From assembly GCF_006352025.1 (NCBI RefSeq), contig NZ_CP040936.1, forward strand, positions 4,156,001 through 4,220,000: a stretch of DNA of 64,000 bases, read 5' to 3'. Below the pieces are notes generated by a model. It worked only from the letters and a program-made list of their open reading frames with translations, did not search any database and was not told the origin of the DNA. The translations under genes and the position numbers were made by a program. How positions within the stretch are numbered: the stretch's first letter is position 1; the number at the start of each line of letters is the position of its first letter. The stretch is from Hymenobacter sp. DG01 (GTDB lineage: Bacteria > Bacteroidota > Bacteroidia > Cytophagales > Hymenobacteraceae). Positions 1 to 6,929 of the stretch are shown in pieces.

Positions 1-1932
1 GTCCGCAACCTGGAGCTGGTGCAGCCCCAGCACCCCGGCGGCGTGCCCCTTATTGATATTCTCGATCAGACCGTAACGCCCATGGGGGCGCGCCTGCTGC
101 GCAAATGGGTAGTGCTGCCGCTGAAAGAGCCCGCCCAGATTCAGCGCCGCCTTGACACGGTAGATGCCCTGCTGCAAACCCCCGAGCTGCTGGAAAACCT
201 GCTCCAGCACCTGCGCCAGATCAACGACCTGGAGCGCCTGATTTCCAAGGTGGCCGTGCGCCGCATCAACCCCCGCGAGCTGCTGCAGCTGGCCCGCGCC
301 CTGGAGGCCATTGGCCCCATTCGGGAGCAGTTGGCCGCCTCGGGCATCCGGGCCCTACAGAAGCTAGCCGACCAGCTTAACCCCTGCGCCGCTCTGCGCG
401 AGGAAATCCGGGCGAAAGTCAAGGAAGACGCGCCCATCCTGACCAACCAGGGCGGGGTGCTCAACGATGGGGTAGATAAGGAGCTAGATGAGCTGCGCCA
501 AATGGCCTTCTCGGGTAAAGACTACCTGTTTCAGCTTCAGCAGCGCGCCATTCAGGAAACCGGCATTGGCTCCTTGAAGGTGGCCTATAACAAGGTGTTC
601 GGCTACTATCTGGAGGTGACGAATGCCCACAAGGACAAGGTGCCCGCCTCCTGGATTCGGAAACAGACTCTGGTGAATGCCGAGCGCTACATCACGGAGG
701 AGCTGAAAACCTACGAGGAAAAGATTTTGCACGCCGAGGAGCGTTTGTTCGTCATTGAGCAGAACATCTACAACGACCTGGTGCTGTTTGCCGCCGAGTA
801 TGTGGCCCAGATACAGCAGAACGCTCGCGCCATTGGCGTGGCCGACTGCCTGGCCTCTTTCGCCGCTACGGCCCGCCAGCACCGCTACGTGAAGCCCGTG
901 GTAGATGACTCCACGACCCTCGACATCACGGCCGGCCGCCACCCCGTAATTGAGCGCCAGCTACCCCCCGGCGAGCAGTACATCCCCAACGACATCCGCT
1001 TGGACCAGGAGGATCAGCAGATTGTGGTGATTACGGGGCCGAATATGGCCGGCAAATCAGCCCTGCTGCGCCAGACGGCCCTGATTGTGCTGCTGGCTCA
1101 GATTGGCTCCTTCGTGCCCGCTGAGGCGGCCCACGTGGGCGTCATCGACAAGATTTTCACCCGCGTAGGCGCCTCCGACAATCTGAGCAAGGGCGAAAGC
1201 ACCTTCATGGTAGAGATGACCGAAACAGCCTCTATTCTGAACAATCTCTCGGATAGAAGCCTGGTTTTAATGGATGAAATCGGGCGGGGCACCAGCACCT
1301 ACGACGGCATCAGTATTGCCTGGGCCATCGTGGAGCATCTACACAACTCACCGAAGTTCAAGGCCAAAACCCTGTTTGCTACCCACTACCACGAGCTCAA
1401 CCAGCTAGCCGACGACTGCCCACGGGTGCGCAACTACAATGTGGCCGTAAAGGAGGCCGATGGCCGCATCCTGTTTTTGCGCAAGCTGCGCGAAGGAGGT
1501 TCCGAACACTCCTTCGGTATTCACGTGGCCCGCATGGCCGGCATGCCCACCTCCGTGGTGCTGCGCGCCAACGAAATCATGCACCACTTAGAGCAGGAGC
1601 GCACTTCCACCGGCGTGGAAACCGATGTGCCCACCGAGTTCGATGAAGTGCTGGCTGGCCTGGATGAGCAGCCGACTGGGGGCAAAGTAGTGCCGCTGAA
1701 CGGCGTACTACCGGCTTCAGCCGAGGCAACTCGGCGTGGCCCTAAAGCCCAGCCGGCCGCATCCGTGCACAACGCCCCGCGCCCCAGCCTGCAGTTGAGC
1801 ATGTTCGAGCCCGCCGATCCGGCGCTGGAACGCATCCGGGAGCTACTGGAGAAGCTGGACGTGAATACGCTCACGCCCATTGAAGCCCTGCTCAAGCTCA
1901 ACGAGCTCAAGCTGACGATGACTTCTCGCTAA
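1..1932 (+). CDS. mutS: DNA mismatch repair protein MutS (5' end cut by window)
   Basis: MutS binds base mismatches and small loops in DNA and recruits MutL. The reading frame is open from base 1 with no start, and the visible 643 codons begin at the Asn-Leu-Glu-Leu segment that precedes the lever domain, so roughly 230 N-terminal residues (mismatch-binding and part of the connector domain) lie outside. Visible: the lever/clamp helices, the core ATPase with Walker A GPNMAGKS (bases about 1036-1059), the STFMVEM loop, Walker B LVLMDEIGRGTS, and the ATHYHEL switch. The C-terminal tail is proline-rich and ends with the LxxLEKLDVNTLTPIEAL helix pair typical of MutS1. Length and motifs fit MutS1, not MutS2 (no Smr domain). 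A strong terminator follows directly. Confidence 0.97.
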   Translation, partial: VRNLELVQPQHPGGVPLIDILDQTVTPMGARLLRKWVVLPLKEPAQIQRRLDTVDALLQTPELLENLLQHLRQINDLERLISKVAVRRINPRELLQLARALEAIGPIREQLAASGIRALQKLADQLNPCAALREEIRAKVKEDAPILTNQGGVLNDGVDKELDELRQMAFSGKDYLFQLQQRAIQETGIGSLKVAYNKVFGYYLEVTNAHKDKVPASWIRKQTLVNAERYITEELKTYEEKILHAEERLFVIEQNIYNDLVLFAAEYVAQIQQNARAIGVADCLASFAATARQHRYVKPVVDDSTTLDITAGRHPVIERQLPPGEQYIPNDIRLDQEDQQIVVITGPNMAGKSALLRQTALIVLLAQIGSFVPAEAAHVGVIDKIFTRVGASDNLSKGESTFMVEMTETASILNNLSDRSLVLMDEIGRGTSTYDGISIAWAIVEHLHNSPKFKAKTLFATHYHELNQLADDCPRVRNYNVAVKEADGRILFLRKLREGGSEHSFGIHVARMAGMPTSVVLRANEIMHHLEQERTSTGVETDVPTEFDEVLAGLDEQPTGGKVVPLNGVLPASAEATRRGPKAQPAASVHNAPRPSLQLSMFEPADPALERIRELLEKLDVNTLTPIEALLKLNELKLTMTSR

Positions 1933-1950
1933 AGCCTGCACCGGTGTTAA

Positions 1951-1998
1951 AAATGCTACCCCCACTGCCTTTATGAAGGTAGTGAGGGTAGCATTTTT
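1951..1998 (+). terminator. Intrinsic terminator after mutS
   Basis: A long hairpin: AAATGCTACC pairs with GGTAGCATTT, with the inner arms ACTGCCTT and AAGGTAGT closing around a TATG loop, followed by a T run. It starts 19 bases after the mutS stop. Confidence 0.85.
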
Positions 1999-2126
1999 AT
2001 TTCCAGCCGCTCCGGATAGAGGGACAGAGACGCAAAAACAGACTTTTTAGGTGAAATTTTTCTGCCTGAAAATCAGGAAAAAAGCTTTGGCGGGGAGAAA
2101 AAGTGTAGGTTTTTTTGAGGCCACCT

Positions 2127-2157
2127 CTTGACTTCAGGATTTCCTGTACTACCTTTG
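2127..2157 (+). promoter_or_regulatory. Bacteroidota-type promoter of tRNA-Gly
   Basis: The -33 element CTTG (2127-2130) and the -7 element TACCTTTG (2150-2157) are 19 bases apart and match the Bacteroidota consensus TTTG-N19-21-TAnnTTTG. Transcription should begin near 2164, about 30 bases before the tRNA. Confidence 0.7.
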
Positions 2158-2193
2158 TCACATCAAAACGCCACTACGGCGCCAAGATCAAAA

Positions 2194-2269
2194 GCGAGAG
2201 TAGCTCAGTTGGTAGAGCGCGACCTTGCCAAGGTCGAGGTCGCGAGTTCGAACCTCGTCTCCCGCTCCA
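2194..2269 (+). tRNA. tRNA-Gly (anticodon GCC)
   Basis: The cloverleaf is complete: acceptor arm 2194-2200/2259-2265, D arm AGCTCAGTTGGTAGAGC, anticodon stem CGACC/GGTCG with loop TTGCCAA (anticodon GCC), T arm GCGAG-TTCGAAC-CTCGT. CCA is encoded at 2267-2269. The acceptor stem has one A-C mismatch at the fourth pair. A promoter precedes it and a terminator follows at once. Confidence 0.95.
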
Positions 2270-2270
2270 A

Positions 2271-2300
2271 AAAAGACCCTGCTAAACGGCAGGGTCTTTT
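2271..2300 (+). terminator. Terminator after tRNA-Gly
   Basis: AAAAGACCCTGC pairs with GCAGGGTCTTTT around a short loop, ending in a T run, directly after the encoded CCA. Confidence 0.85.
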
Positions 2301-2541
2301 GCTTTATAGCAAGTTCTCCGCAAATCAACTGCTTGGTTAGGCCTGCTCTTCGCAAGCATTCCATCACGGATGAGGACTTTCGCCAGCGAATGGCTTGAGA
2401 GAATAGCGTGGAAGGGTGATCCTACTGGAGCTGCACTATATAAATGGGCAAGATAGTGACCATCGTTTGAAAAATTTGCAGTTACTTTGCCCCAATTGTC
2501 ACGCGCAGACCACATGCTACCGGGGCAATAATCAAACTAAA

Positions 2542-2624
2542 GCCAGAGTGGTGTAATGGTAGCCACGAGGGACTTAAAATCCCTTGTCTTCACGGACGTA
2601 CGGGTTCGAGTCCCGTCTCTGGTA
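2542..2624 (+). tRNA. tRNA-Leu (anticodon UAA)
   Basis: A class II tRNA with a long variable arm. Anticodon loop CTTAAAA (anticodon TAA) is closed by GGGA/TCCC; the T arm is ACGGG-TTCGAGT-CCCGT; acceptor GCCAGAG pairs with CTCTGGT (first pair G-U). The discriminator is A2624 and CCA is not encoded, unlike the neighbouring tRNA-Gly. A weak -7-like TTACTTTG lies at 2482-2489. Confidence 0.94.
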
Positions 2625-2644
2625 CAATTACTTACAACCGGAAG

Positions 2645-2693
2645 ACCCGGAAAACGCCTTCTCAAGTAGCAGAAGGGGTTTTCCGGGTTTTTT
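2645..2693 (+). terminator. Terminator after tRNA-Leu
   Basis: ACCCGGAAAAC and GTTTTCCGGGT pair, with an inner CCTTCT/AGAAGG stem, followed by TTTTTT. About 20 bases beyond the tRNA. Confidence 0.85.
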
Positions 2694-2872
2694 GCGTTCA
2701 GGGCAATCGGTACTCTGCAACGCGAAATGTGGACTGTGCAATGGGAGTCACGCGCCCTCTTACGCCCCTTTCGGATGAGCGCACAATCCGTACTGCATCG
2801 CACCAGGACATAACAGCGCGGGCCGTTGCTCTAGCCTGGTGCCAGGAAGAGAGGAACCCAAAATCCCATTCA

Positions 2873-2904
2873 TTTGTATGTATGAACAAATGTTCATACG
2901 TTTG
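2873..2904 (+). promoter_or_regulatory. Promoter and operator of the arsR sulfur operon
   Basis: A perfect Bacteroidota promoter: TTTG at 2873-2876, 20-base spacer, TACGTTTG at 2897-2904. Inside the spacer and touching the -7 box is a palindrome, TATGAACA-AA-TGTTCATA (2881-2898), extended one pair by G2880-C2899. That placement is what an autoregulating ArsR repressor would use. Transcription would start around 2910-2912, nearly at the ATG of the regulator. Confidence 0.75.
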
Positions 2905-2913
2905 CGACATCCT

Positions 2914-3231
2914 ATGAGCCATACGCACACACCCGCCGACCTGAACCTGACCACTGAACGGATGGAGAAGGTGGCATTTATTCTGAAAACGACGGCCCAC
3001 CCCACGCGCATTGCTATTGTGCAACTGCTGGCTAGTCAGGAAAGCTTGTCGGTGGGCGAAATCAGCGAAACGCTGGGCGTGGAGCAAAGCCTGTTGTCGC
3101 ACCACCTGACGGGTATGAAGCTCAAGGGCATCCTGTCTAGCTCCCGCGACGGTAAAAACATCCTCTACTCGCTGAAGATGCGCGAAGTAGTGGATGTGAT
3201 TCAGTGTCTGGCCGCGTGTACTTTTTTGTAG
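2914..3231 (+). CDS. ArsR-family repressor, likely sulfur/persulfide-responsive
   Basis: A 105-residue winged-helix repressor. Visible: the ArsR core from about residue 17 (ILKTTAHPTRIAIVQLL), recognition helix VEQSLLSHHLTGMKLKGIL, and wing SSRDGKNILYSL. The ATG at 2914 was chosen because an upstream in-frame start at 2839 would put the promoter and operator inside the gene; Met17 (2962) is an alternative. The only cysteines are Cys98 and Cys102 in the C-terminal helix (CxxxC). Known persulfide sensors of the BigR/SqrR type use one cysteine in helix 2 and one in helix 5, so this sensor site differs. Position at the head of a TauE-dioxygenase-YeeE operon suggests control by reactive sulfur; a metal or arsenic sensor is the alternative. 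Confidence 0.85.
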   Translation: MSHTHTPADLNLTTERMEKVAFILKTTAHPTRIAIVQLLASQESLSVGEISETLGVEQSLLSHHLTGMKLKGILSSSRDGKNILYSLKMREVVDVIQCLAACTFL

Positions 3232-3246
3232 AAAGCGGCCTTTTTT
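3210..3246 (+). terminator. Terminator or attenuator over the arsR stop codon
   Basis: GGCCGC (3210-3215) pairs with GCGGCC (3235-3240) around a 19-base loop that contains the arsR stop, and is followed by six T. It would end arsR messages or attenuate read-through into the exporter gene. Confidence 0.6.
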
Positions 3247-3274
3247 ATGAAAACGCATGAATATGTTTTCATAA
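3245..3274 (+). promoter_or_regulatory. Second palindromic operator before the TauE/SafE gene
   Basis: TTATGAAAAC and GTTTTCATAA form a perfect 10-bp inverted repeat with a 10-base spacer, 25 bases before the exporter start. Its right arm overlaps a near -7 box, TATGTTTT (3262-3269, one mismatch). The half-sites resemble the arsR operator (ATGAA/TTCAT), and CGTTCATT-CGTTCAAT follows, so the same repressor could bind here. Confidence 0.55.
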
Positions 3275-3298
3275 GTACATTCGTTCATTCGTTCAATC

Positions 3299-4117
3299 AT
3301 GCAGCAGGCTTTCGGTTACATGGCCGCCATTTTCATTGGGCTGGCACTGGGCATCATGGGTGGGGGAGGCTCCATTCTTACCGTGCCGGTGCTGGTGTAT
3401 TTGCTGGGCGTGAGTCCGATGCTAAGCACGGCCTATTCCTTGTTTGTAGTAGGCTCTACCTCGGTGGTAGGAGCTTGGGGTTACTTCCGGCGGGGGCTGG
3501 TGTCGCTGAAAACGGCGGTGGTGTTTCTGCTTCCTTCCCTGCTGGCCGTGTTTGTTGTGCGCCGGCTCTTACTGCCCGTTATTCCCCAGCAGTTGTTTAC
3601 GCTCGGCCACTTCGCTCTGACCAAAGACCTACTGGTGCTCACAGGCTTTGCCGCGCTGATGGTGGTAGCCGCGGCATCCATGATTCGCGGCCGGCCGCAG
3701 ACCGAAGCCGCACCTGGGGTAGGGCTACCCCCGCCGTCCGCCTTCAACTACCCCCTGATTATGGGCATTGGCCTGGGGGTAGGAACGCTTACTGGCTTAG
3801 TAGGGGCCGGGGGCGGCTTTCTGATTATTCCGGCCCTGGTGCTGGGCGCCCGCCTGCCCATGAAGCTGGCCGTGGGCACCTCGCTGGTCATTATTGCCCT
3901 GAACTCCCTGATCGGCTTTGGAGGGGACCTAAGTACGGGCATGCCCATTGACTGGGGTTTCCTGCTCGGCTTTCTGGCCTCTGCCGTGGCCGGTATCGTG
4001 CTGGGCAGCTGCTTGGCACGCTTTATTTCGGGAGACAGGCTTAAGCCTGCTTTCGGCTGGTTTACGCTGGCTATGGGGGCTTTTATTCTGCTGCGCGAAC
4101 TGGTGTTTACGCCCTAA
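3299..4117 (+). CDS. TauE/SafE (TSUP) family sulfite/organosulfur exporter
   Basis: A 272-residue inner-membrane protein with about eight hydrophobic segments in two similar halves. Each half carries the glycine-rich family signature: [20 protein letters not shown] near residue 20 and [20 protein letters not shown] near residue 165, each followed by a TS or YS turn. TSUP proteins export sulfite, sulfoacetate or related anions; here the neighbouring persulfide dioxygenase would make sulfite, so sulfite efflux is the natural inference. It follows arsR after 67 bases with its own candidate operator, and is followed by the dioxygenase gene after 92 bases. Confidence 0.9.
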   Translation: MQQAFGYMAAIFIGLALGIMGGGGSILTVPVLVYLLGVSPMLSTAYSLFVVGSTSVVGAWGYFRRGLVSLKTAVVFLLPSLLAVFVVRRLLLPVIPQQLFTLGHFALTKDLLVLTGFAALMVVAAASMIRGRPQTEAAPGVGLPPPSAFNYPLIMGIGLGVGTLTGLVGAGGGFLIIPALVLGARLPMKLAVGTSLVIIALNSLIGFGGDLSTGMPIDWGFLLGFLASAVAGIVLGSCLARFISGDRLKPAFGWFTLAMGAFILLRELVFTP

Positions 4118-4209
4118 GGCGGGCGCCTGCTACCCCTGGGCTTTACGCGGTTTTGCCGCTCCTGCTTTCCGTTTTTTCGCTTTCACATCACCCCCTAACC
4201 CCTTTGGTC

Positions 4210-5562
4210 ATGAAAATTGAACAGTTTGAAGACAAGGGTCTGGCTCATTTTTCCTATGCCATCCTTAGCGAATGTGCCCGAGAGGTGGTGCTCATCGACC
4301 CGGCCCGCGACCCGCAGCCCTACTATGACTTCGCACGCGCCCACGACGCCCGGATTGTAAGCGTCATCGAAACCCATCCCCACGCCGACTTCGTGAGCAG
4401 CCACCTGGAAATTGCTCGGGCAACTGGGGCCATCATTCGGGTGAGTAAACTGTTGGGGGCTGATTACCAGCACGAGACCTTTGACGAAGGCCAGTCCTTT
4501 GGGCTGGGCAAGCTTATCTTCCGGGCTTTGAACACGCCCGGGCACTCACCCGATTCCCTGAGCATCGTGCTGAGCCGCGAAGGCCAGGCCGTGGCCGTAT
4601 TTACCGGTGATACGCTGTTTGTGGGCGATGTAGGGCGGCCAGACCTGCGCGAAAAAGCCGGCAGCCTCACGGCCCCGCGCGAGGAGTTGGCGCGGCAGCT
4701 CTACCACTCCCTGCGCAAAAAGCTGCTGACCCTTGGGGATGACGTGCTGGTGTATCCGGCCCACGGGGCGGGTAGCCTGTGCGGCAAGGCCCTGAGCGGG
4801 GCGGGTAGCAGCACCATTGGCGCGGAGAAGCGTGGCAACCCCATGCTGCGCGAGCTGAGCGAAACCGATTTTGTGGGGGAGCTGCTGCAGGATCAGCCGT
4901 TTATCCCGAAATACTTTGGGCACGACGTAGCTCTCAACAAGGCTGGTGCCCCAGCCTACGCCCCCAGCGTGCAGCAGGTACCGCGCCTGGCACCTCAGGC
5001 CCCGCTCGAAGCGGGCGTGCTAGTGGTGGATGCCCGGCCCGAGGCCGCGTTCAAGCGGGGCCACGCGGTGGGGGCCATCAACATTCAGCAGGGTGGCAAG
5101 TTTGAAACCTGGCTGGGCTCCATTGTGGGGCCGGAGGAGGCCTTCTACCTGATTGCGGCGGACGAGGCAACACGGGAGAACCTGATCCGGAAGGCAGCTA
5201 AAATCGGCTACGAGGCCCAGATAAAGGGTGCCTTGGTGGGCTCGCCTGCCGCGGGCGCTATCCTGCCGACGCTGGACGTGGCGCAGTTCCGGCAGCACTC
5301 CGCCCACTATACCATCGTGGACATTCGCAGCGCCGCGGAGCACCGCAATGAGCCACTGTTTGCCGGCTCGCTCAACCTCCCGCTGCCGGAACTGCGGGAG
5401 CGGGCCCAGGAGCTCCCGACTGATAAGCCCATTGTGGTGCACTGCGCCGGCGGCTACCGCTCGGCGGCGGGTAGCAGCATGGTAGCCGCGGCGCTGCCGA
5501 GGGCACGGGTGCTGGACCTGAGCGAGGCCGTAAAATCGTTTCCGGTGGGGGCCGGGCACTAG
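4210..5562 (+). CDS. Persulfide dioxygenase-rhodanese fusion (CstB/Blh-like)
   Basis: A 450-residue cytoplasmic enzyme expected to oxidise glutathione or other low-molecular-weight persulfide to sulfite, with rhodanese sulfur transfer. Residues 1-245 form a metallo-beta-lactamase fold: THPHAD (His56, His58, Asp60), TPGH (His112), FTGDTLF (Asp134), YPAHGAGSLCG (His185, Cys191). His112, Asp134 and His56 would bind the single iron as in ETHE1; the usual DH pair is DF here. Residues 265-345 form a rhodanese fold without cysteine (pseudo-rhodanese), and residues 355-445 an active rhodanese with loop CAGGYRSA (Cys412). This order and length match Staphylococcus aureus CstB. The ATG at 4210 matches the family N-terminus; an upstream in-frame start at 4153 would add an unlikely extension. 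Confidence 0.9.
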   Translation: MKIEQFEDKGLAHFSYAILSECAREVVLIDPARDPQPYYDFARAHDARIVSVIETHPHADFVSSHLEIARATGAIIRVSKLLGADYQHETFDEGQSFGLGKLIFRALNTPGHSPDSLSIVLSREGQAVAVFTGDTLFVGDVGRPDLREKAGSLTAPREELARQLYHSLRKKLLTLGDDVLVYPAHGAGSLCGKALSGAGSSTIGAEKRGNPMLRELSETDFVGELLQDQPFIPKYFGHDVALNKAGAPAYAPSVQQVPRLAPQAPLEAGVLVVDARPEAAFKRGHAVGAINIQQGGKFETWLGSIVGPEEAFYLIAADEATRENLIRKAAKIGYEAQIKGALVGSPAAGAILPTLDVAQFRQHSAHYTIVDIRSAAEHRNEPLFAGSLNLPLPELRERAQELPTDKPIVVHCAGGYRSAAGSSMVAAALPRARVLDLSEAVKSFPVGAGH

Positions 5563-5655
5563 CCGGCCGGGTTACCCGGAGGTCGGCCCGGGCAGTAACG
5601 CGCCCGGTGGGTGTTTCCGGTTTCTCTTCTGTTTCAAATCTGACCTTCTGCTGTG

Positions 5656-6216
5656 ATGCTTGATTTTCTTAGCCAGCCCTGGCCCTGGTACGTGGCCGGC
5701 CCCCTGATTGGGCTGACCGTGCCGGCCCTGCTTCTCATCGGCAACAAAGCCCTGGGCATCAGCTCAGCGCTGCGCCACGTGTGCGCGGCCTGCGTGCCCG
5801 CCGGTCTGCCCTTCCTGACCTACAACTGGCGCGCCGAGGCTTGGAACCTGTTTTTCGTGCTGGGTATTGGCTTGGGCGGCTTTATCGGCTACCAGGTGCT
5901 GGGCCACCCCGATACGGTAGCCATTTCCCCGGAAACGGTGCGCGACCTGCAGGCGCAGCTGCACCTGACTGATTTCTCGGGCCTGCTGCCCCGGGAGCTG
6001 TTCGCCCTGGAAAACCTGGGTAACTGGAAAGGCTGGGTGTTTCTGGTGTTGGGCGGCTTTCTGGTTGGCTTCGGCACGCGCTACGCGGGCGGCTGCACCT
6101 CGGGCCATGCCATTTCGGGCCTTTCTAACCTGCAGTGGGTGTCCTTGGTGGCCGTTATCGGCTTTTTCGTGGGAGGACTGCTTATGACCTGGGTGGTGTA
6201 TCCGGCGCTGTTCTAA
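5656..6216 (+). CDS. YeeE/YedE family sulfur-transport membrane protein, first copy
   Basis: A 186-residue membrane protein with about five hydrophobic segments. The hallmark of the YeeE/YedE (sulfur transport, PF04143) fold is clear near residues 135-155: [17 protein letters not shown] second cysteine pair sits in HVCAAC near residue 45. YeeE of Spirochaeta thermophila imports thiosulfate through cysteine-lined steps; this half-size protein and its neighbour together make up a full-length equivalent. The ATG at 5656 directly follows a GTG at 5653; ATG preferred. The neighbouring genes (exporter, persulfide dioxygenase) place it in sulfide or thiosulfate handling. Direction of transport is not evident. 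Confidence 0.88.
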   Translation: MLDFLSQPWPWYVAGPLIGLTVPALLLIGNKALGISSALRHVCAACVPAGLPFLTYNWRAEAWNLFFVLGIGLGGFIGYQVLGHPDTVAISPETVRDLQAQLHLTDFSGLLPRELFALENLGNWKGWVFLVLGGFLVGFGTRYAGGCTSGHAISGLSNLQWVSLVAVIGFFVGGLLMTWVVYPALF

Positions 6217-6239
6217 CCCTGCTGACCTTTGTTCATCCT

Positions 6240-6650
6240 ATGAAAAACCTGCAATACCTGGGCATGGGTGTGCTGTTCGGCATCATTCTCACCAAAAGCG
6301 AAGTAGTGAGCTGGTGGCGCATCCAGGAAATGTTCCGCTTCCAAAGCTTTCATATGTACGGCGTCATCGGTTCGGCTATTCTGGTTGGGCTGGTTTCCAT
6401 TCAACTCATCAAGCGAATCGGCCTGAAAACCATCAGTGGGGAGCCCATCGTGCTAGCCGATAAGTCGTACTACCACGGCACCTGGATTGGCGGCATCCTC
6501 TTTGGCCTGGGCTGGGCCCTGACCGGCGCCTGCCCCGGCCCTATGTTTGCGCAGTTGGGCAGCGGGGTAGCCGGGGCCGCCGTGCTGATTCTTGCCGCCC
6601 TGGCCGGCACCTGGACCTACAGCGCCCTGCGCGACAAACTACCTCACTAA
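6240..6650 (+). CDS. YeeE/YedE family membrane protein, second half (DUF6691-like)
   Basis: A 136-residue membrane protein with four hydrophobic segments. It carries GLGWALTGACPGPMFAQLGSG near residues 95-116, the counterpart of the AGGCTSGH motif in the preceding protein, and LGMGVLFGIILTKSEVVSWWR at the start. Such split pairs occur next to BigR/Blh-type genes in proteobacteria, and the pair probably works as one transporter. It starts 23 bases after the previous stop, so it is cotranscribed. The ATG at 6240 gives the usual MKNLxYLxxGxxFG start of this family. Confidence 0.86.
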   Translation: MKNLQYLGMGVLFGIILTKSEVVSWWRIQEMFRFQSFHMYGVIGSAILVGLVSIQLIKRIGLKTISGEPIVLADKSYYHGTWIGGILFGLGWALTGACPGPMFAQLGSGVAGAAVLILAALAGTWTYSALRDKLPH

Positions 6651-6877
6651 CACCCGTTGGGGCGGGAGTGATATTCCTCCTTGTGCTGCTCCGCTGGGGC
6701 TTTGGCCGTGAGGACGCGCTACAAAGCTCAACCCACCCAAAGCAAAGCGGTATCTGACAAAGAGGGGCTACCTCACATACTAGTTAAGCTATCAAAAGAA
6801 AGCAGCCTTGTGTGCCGTGTAAATGGCGGATAAGCAGTTGATTGGCTTGAGAAGCGGTAGGCGCTACCATCATTCTG

Positions 6878-6914
6878 AAAAAAGCCCTTCGGCAGATGGC
6901 CGAAGGGCTTTTTG
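6878..6914. terminator. Bidirectional terminator
   Basis: AAAAAGCCCTTCGGC and GCCGAAGGGCTTTTT form a perfect 15-bp stem with a five-base loop, with A and T runs at both ends. It serves both the sulfur operon and the convergent gene at 6930-8588. Confidence 0.85.
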
Positions 6915-6929
6915 TGCGGTTGCCTCTGC

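Noticed and set aside
2128..2340. Open frame of 70 codons across tRNA-Gly
   Set aside because: It is a translation of the tRNA gene itself and its flanks; the tRNA structure explains the conservation.
2703..2802. Imperfect direct repeat CAATCGGTACTCTGCA / CAATCCGTACTGCA upstream of arsR
   Set aside because: Too short and imperfect to claim; may be chance or a trace of a decayed repeat.
2839..2913. Upstream in-frame start of arsR
   Set aside because: It would place the promoter and operator inside the coding sequence and adds non-conserved residues.
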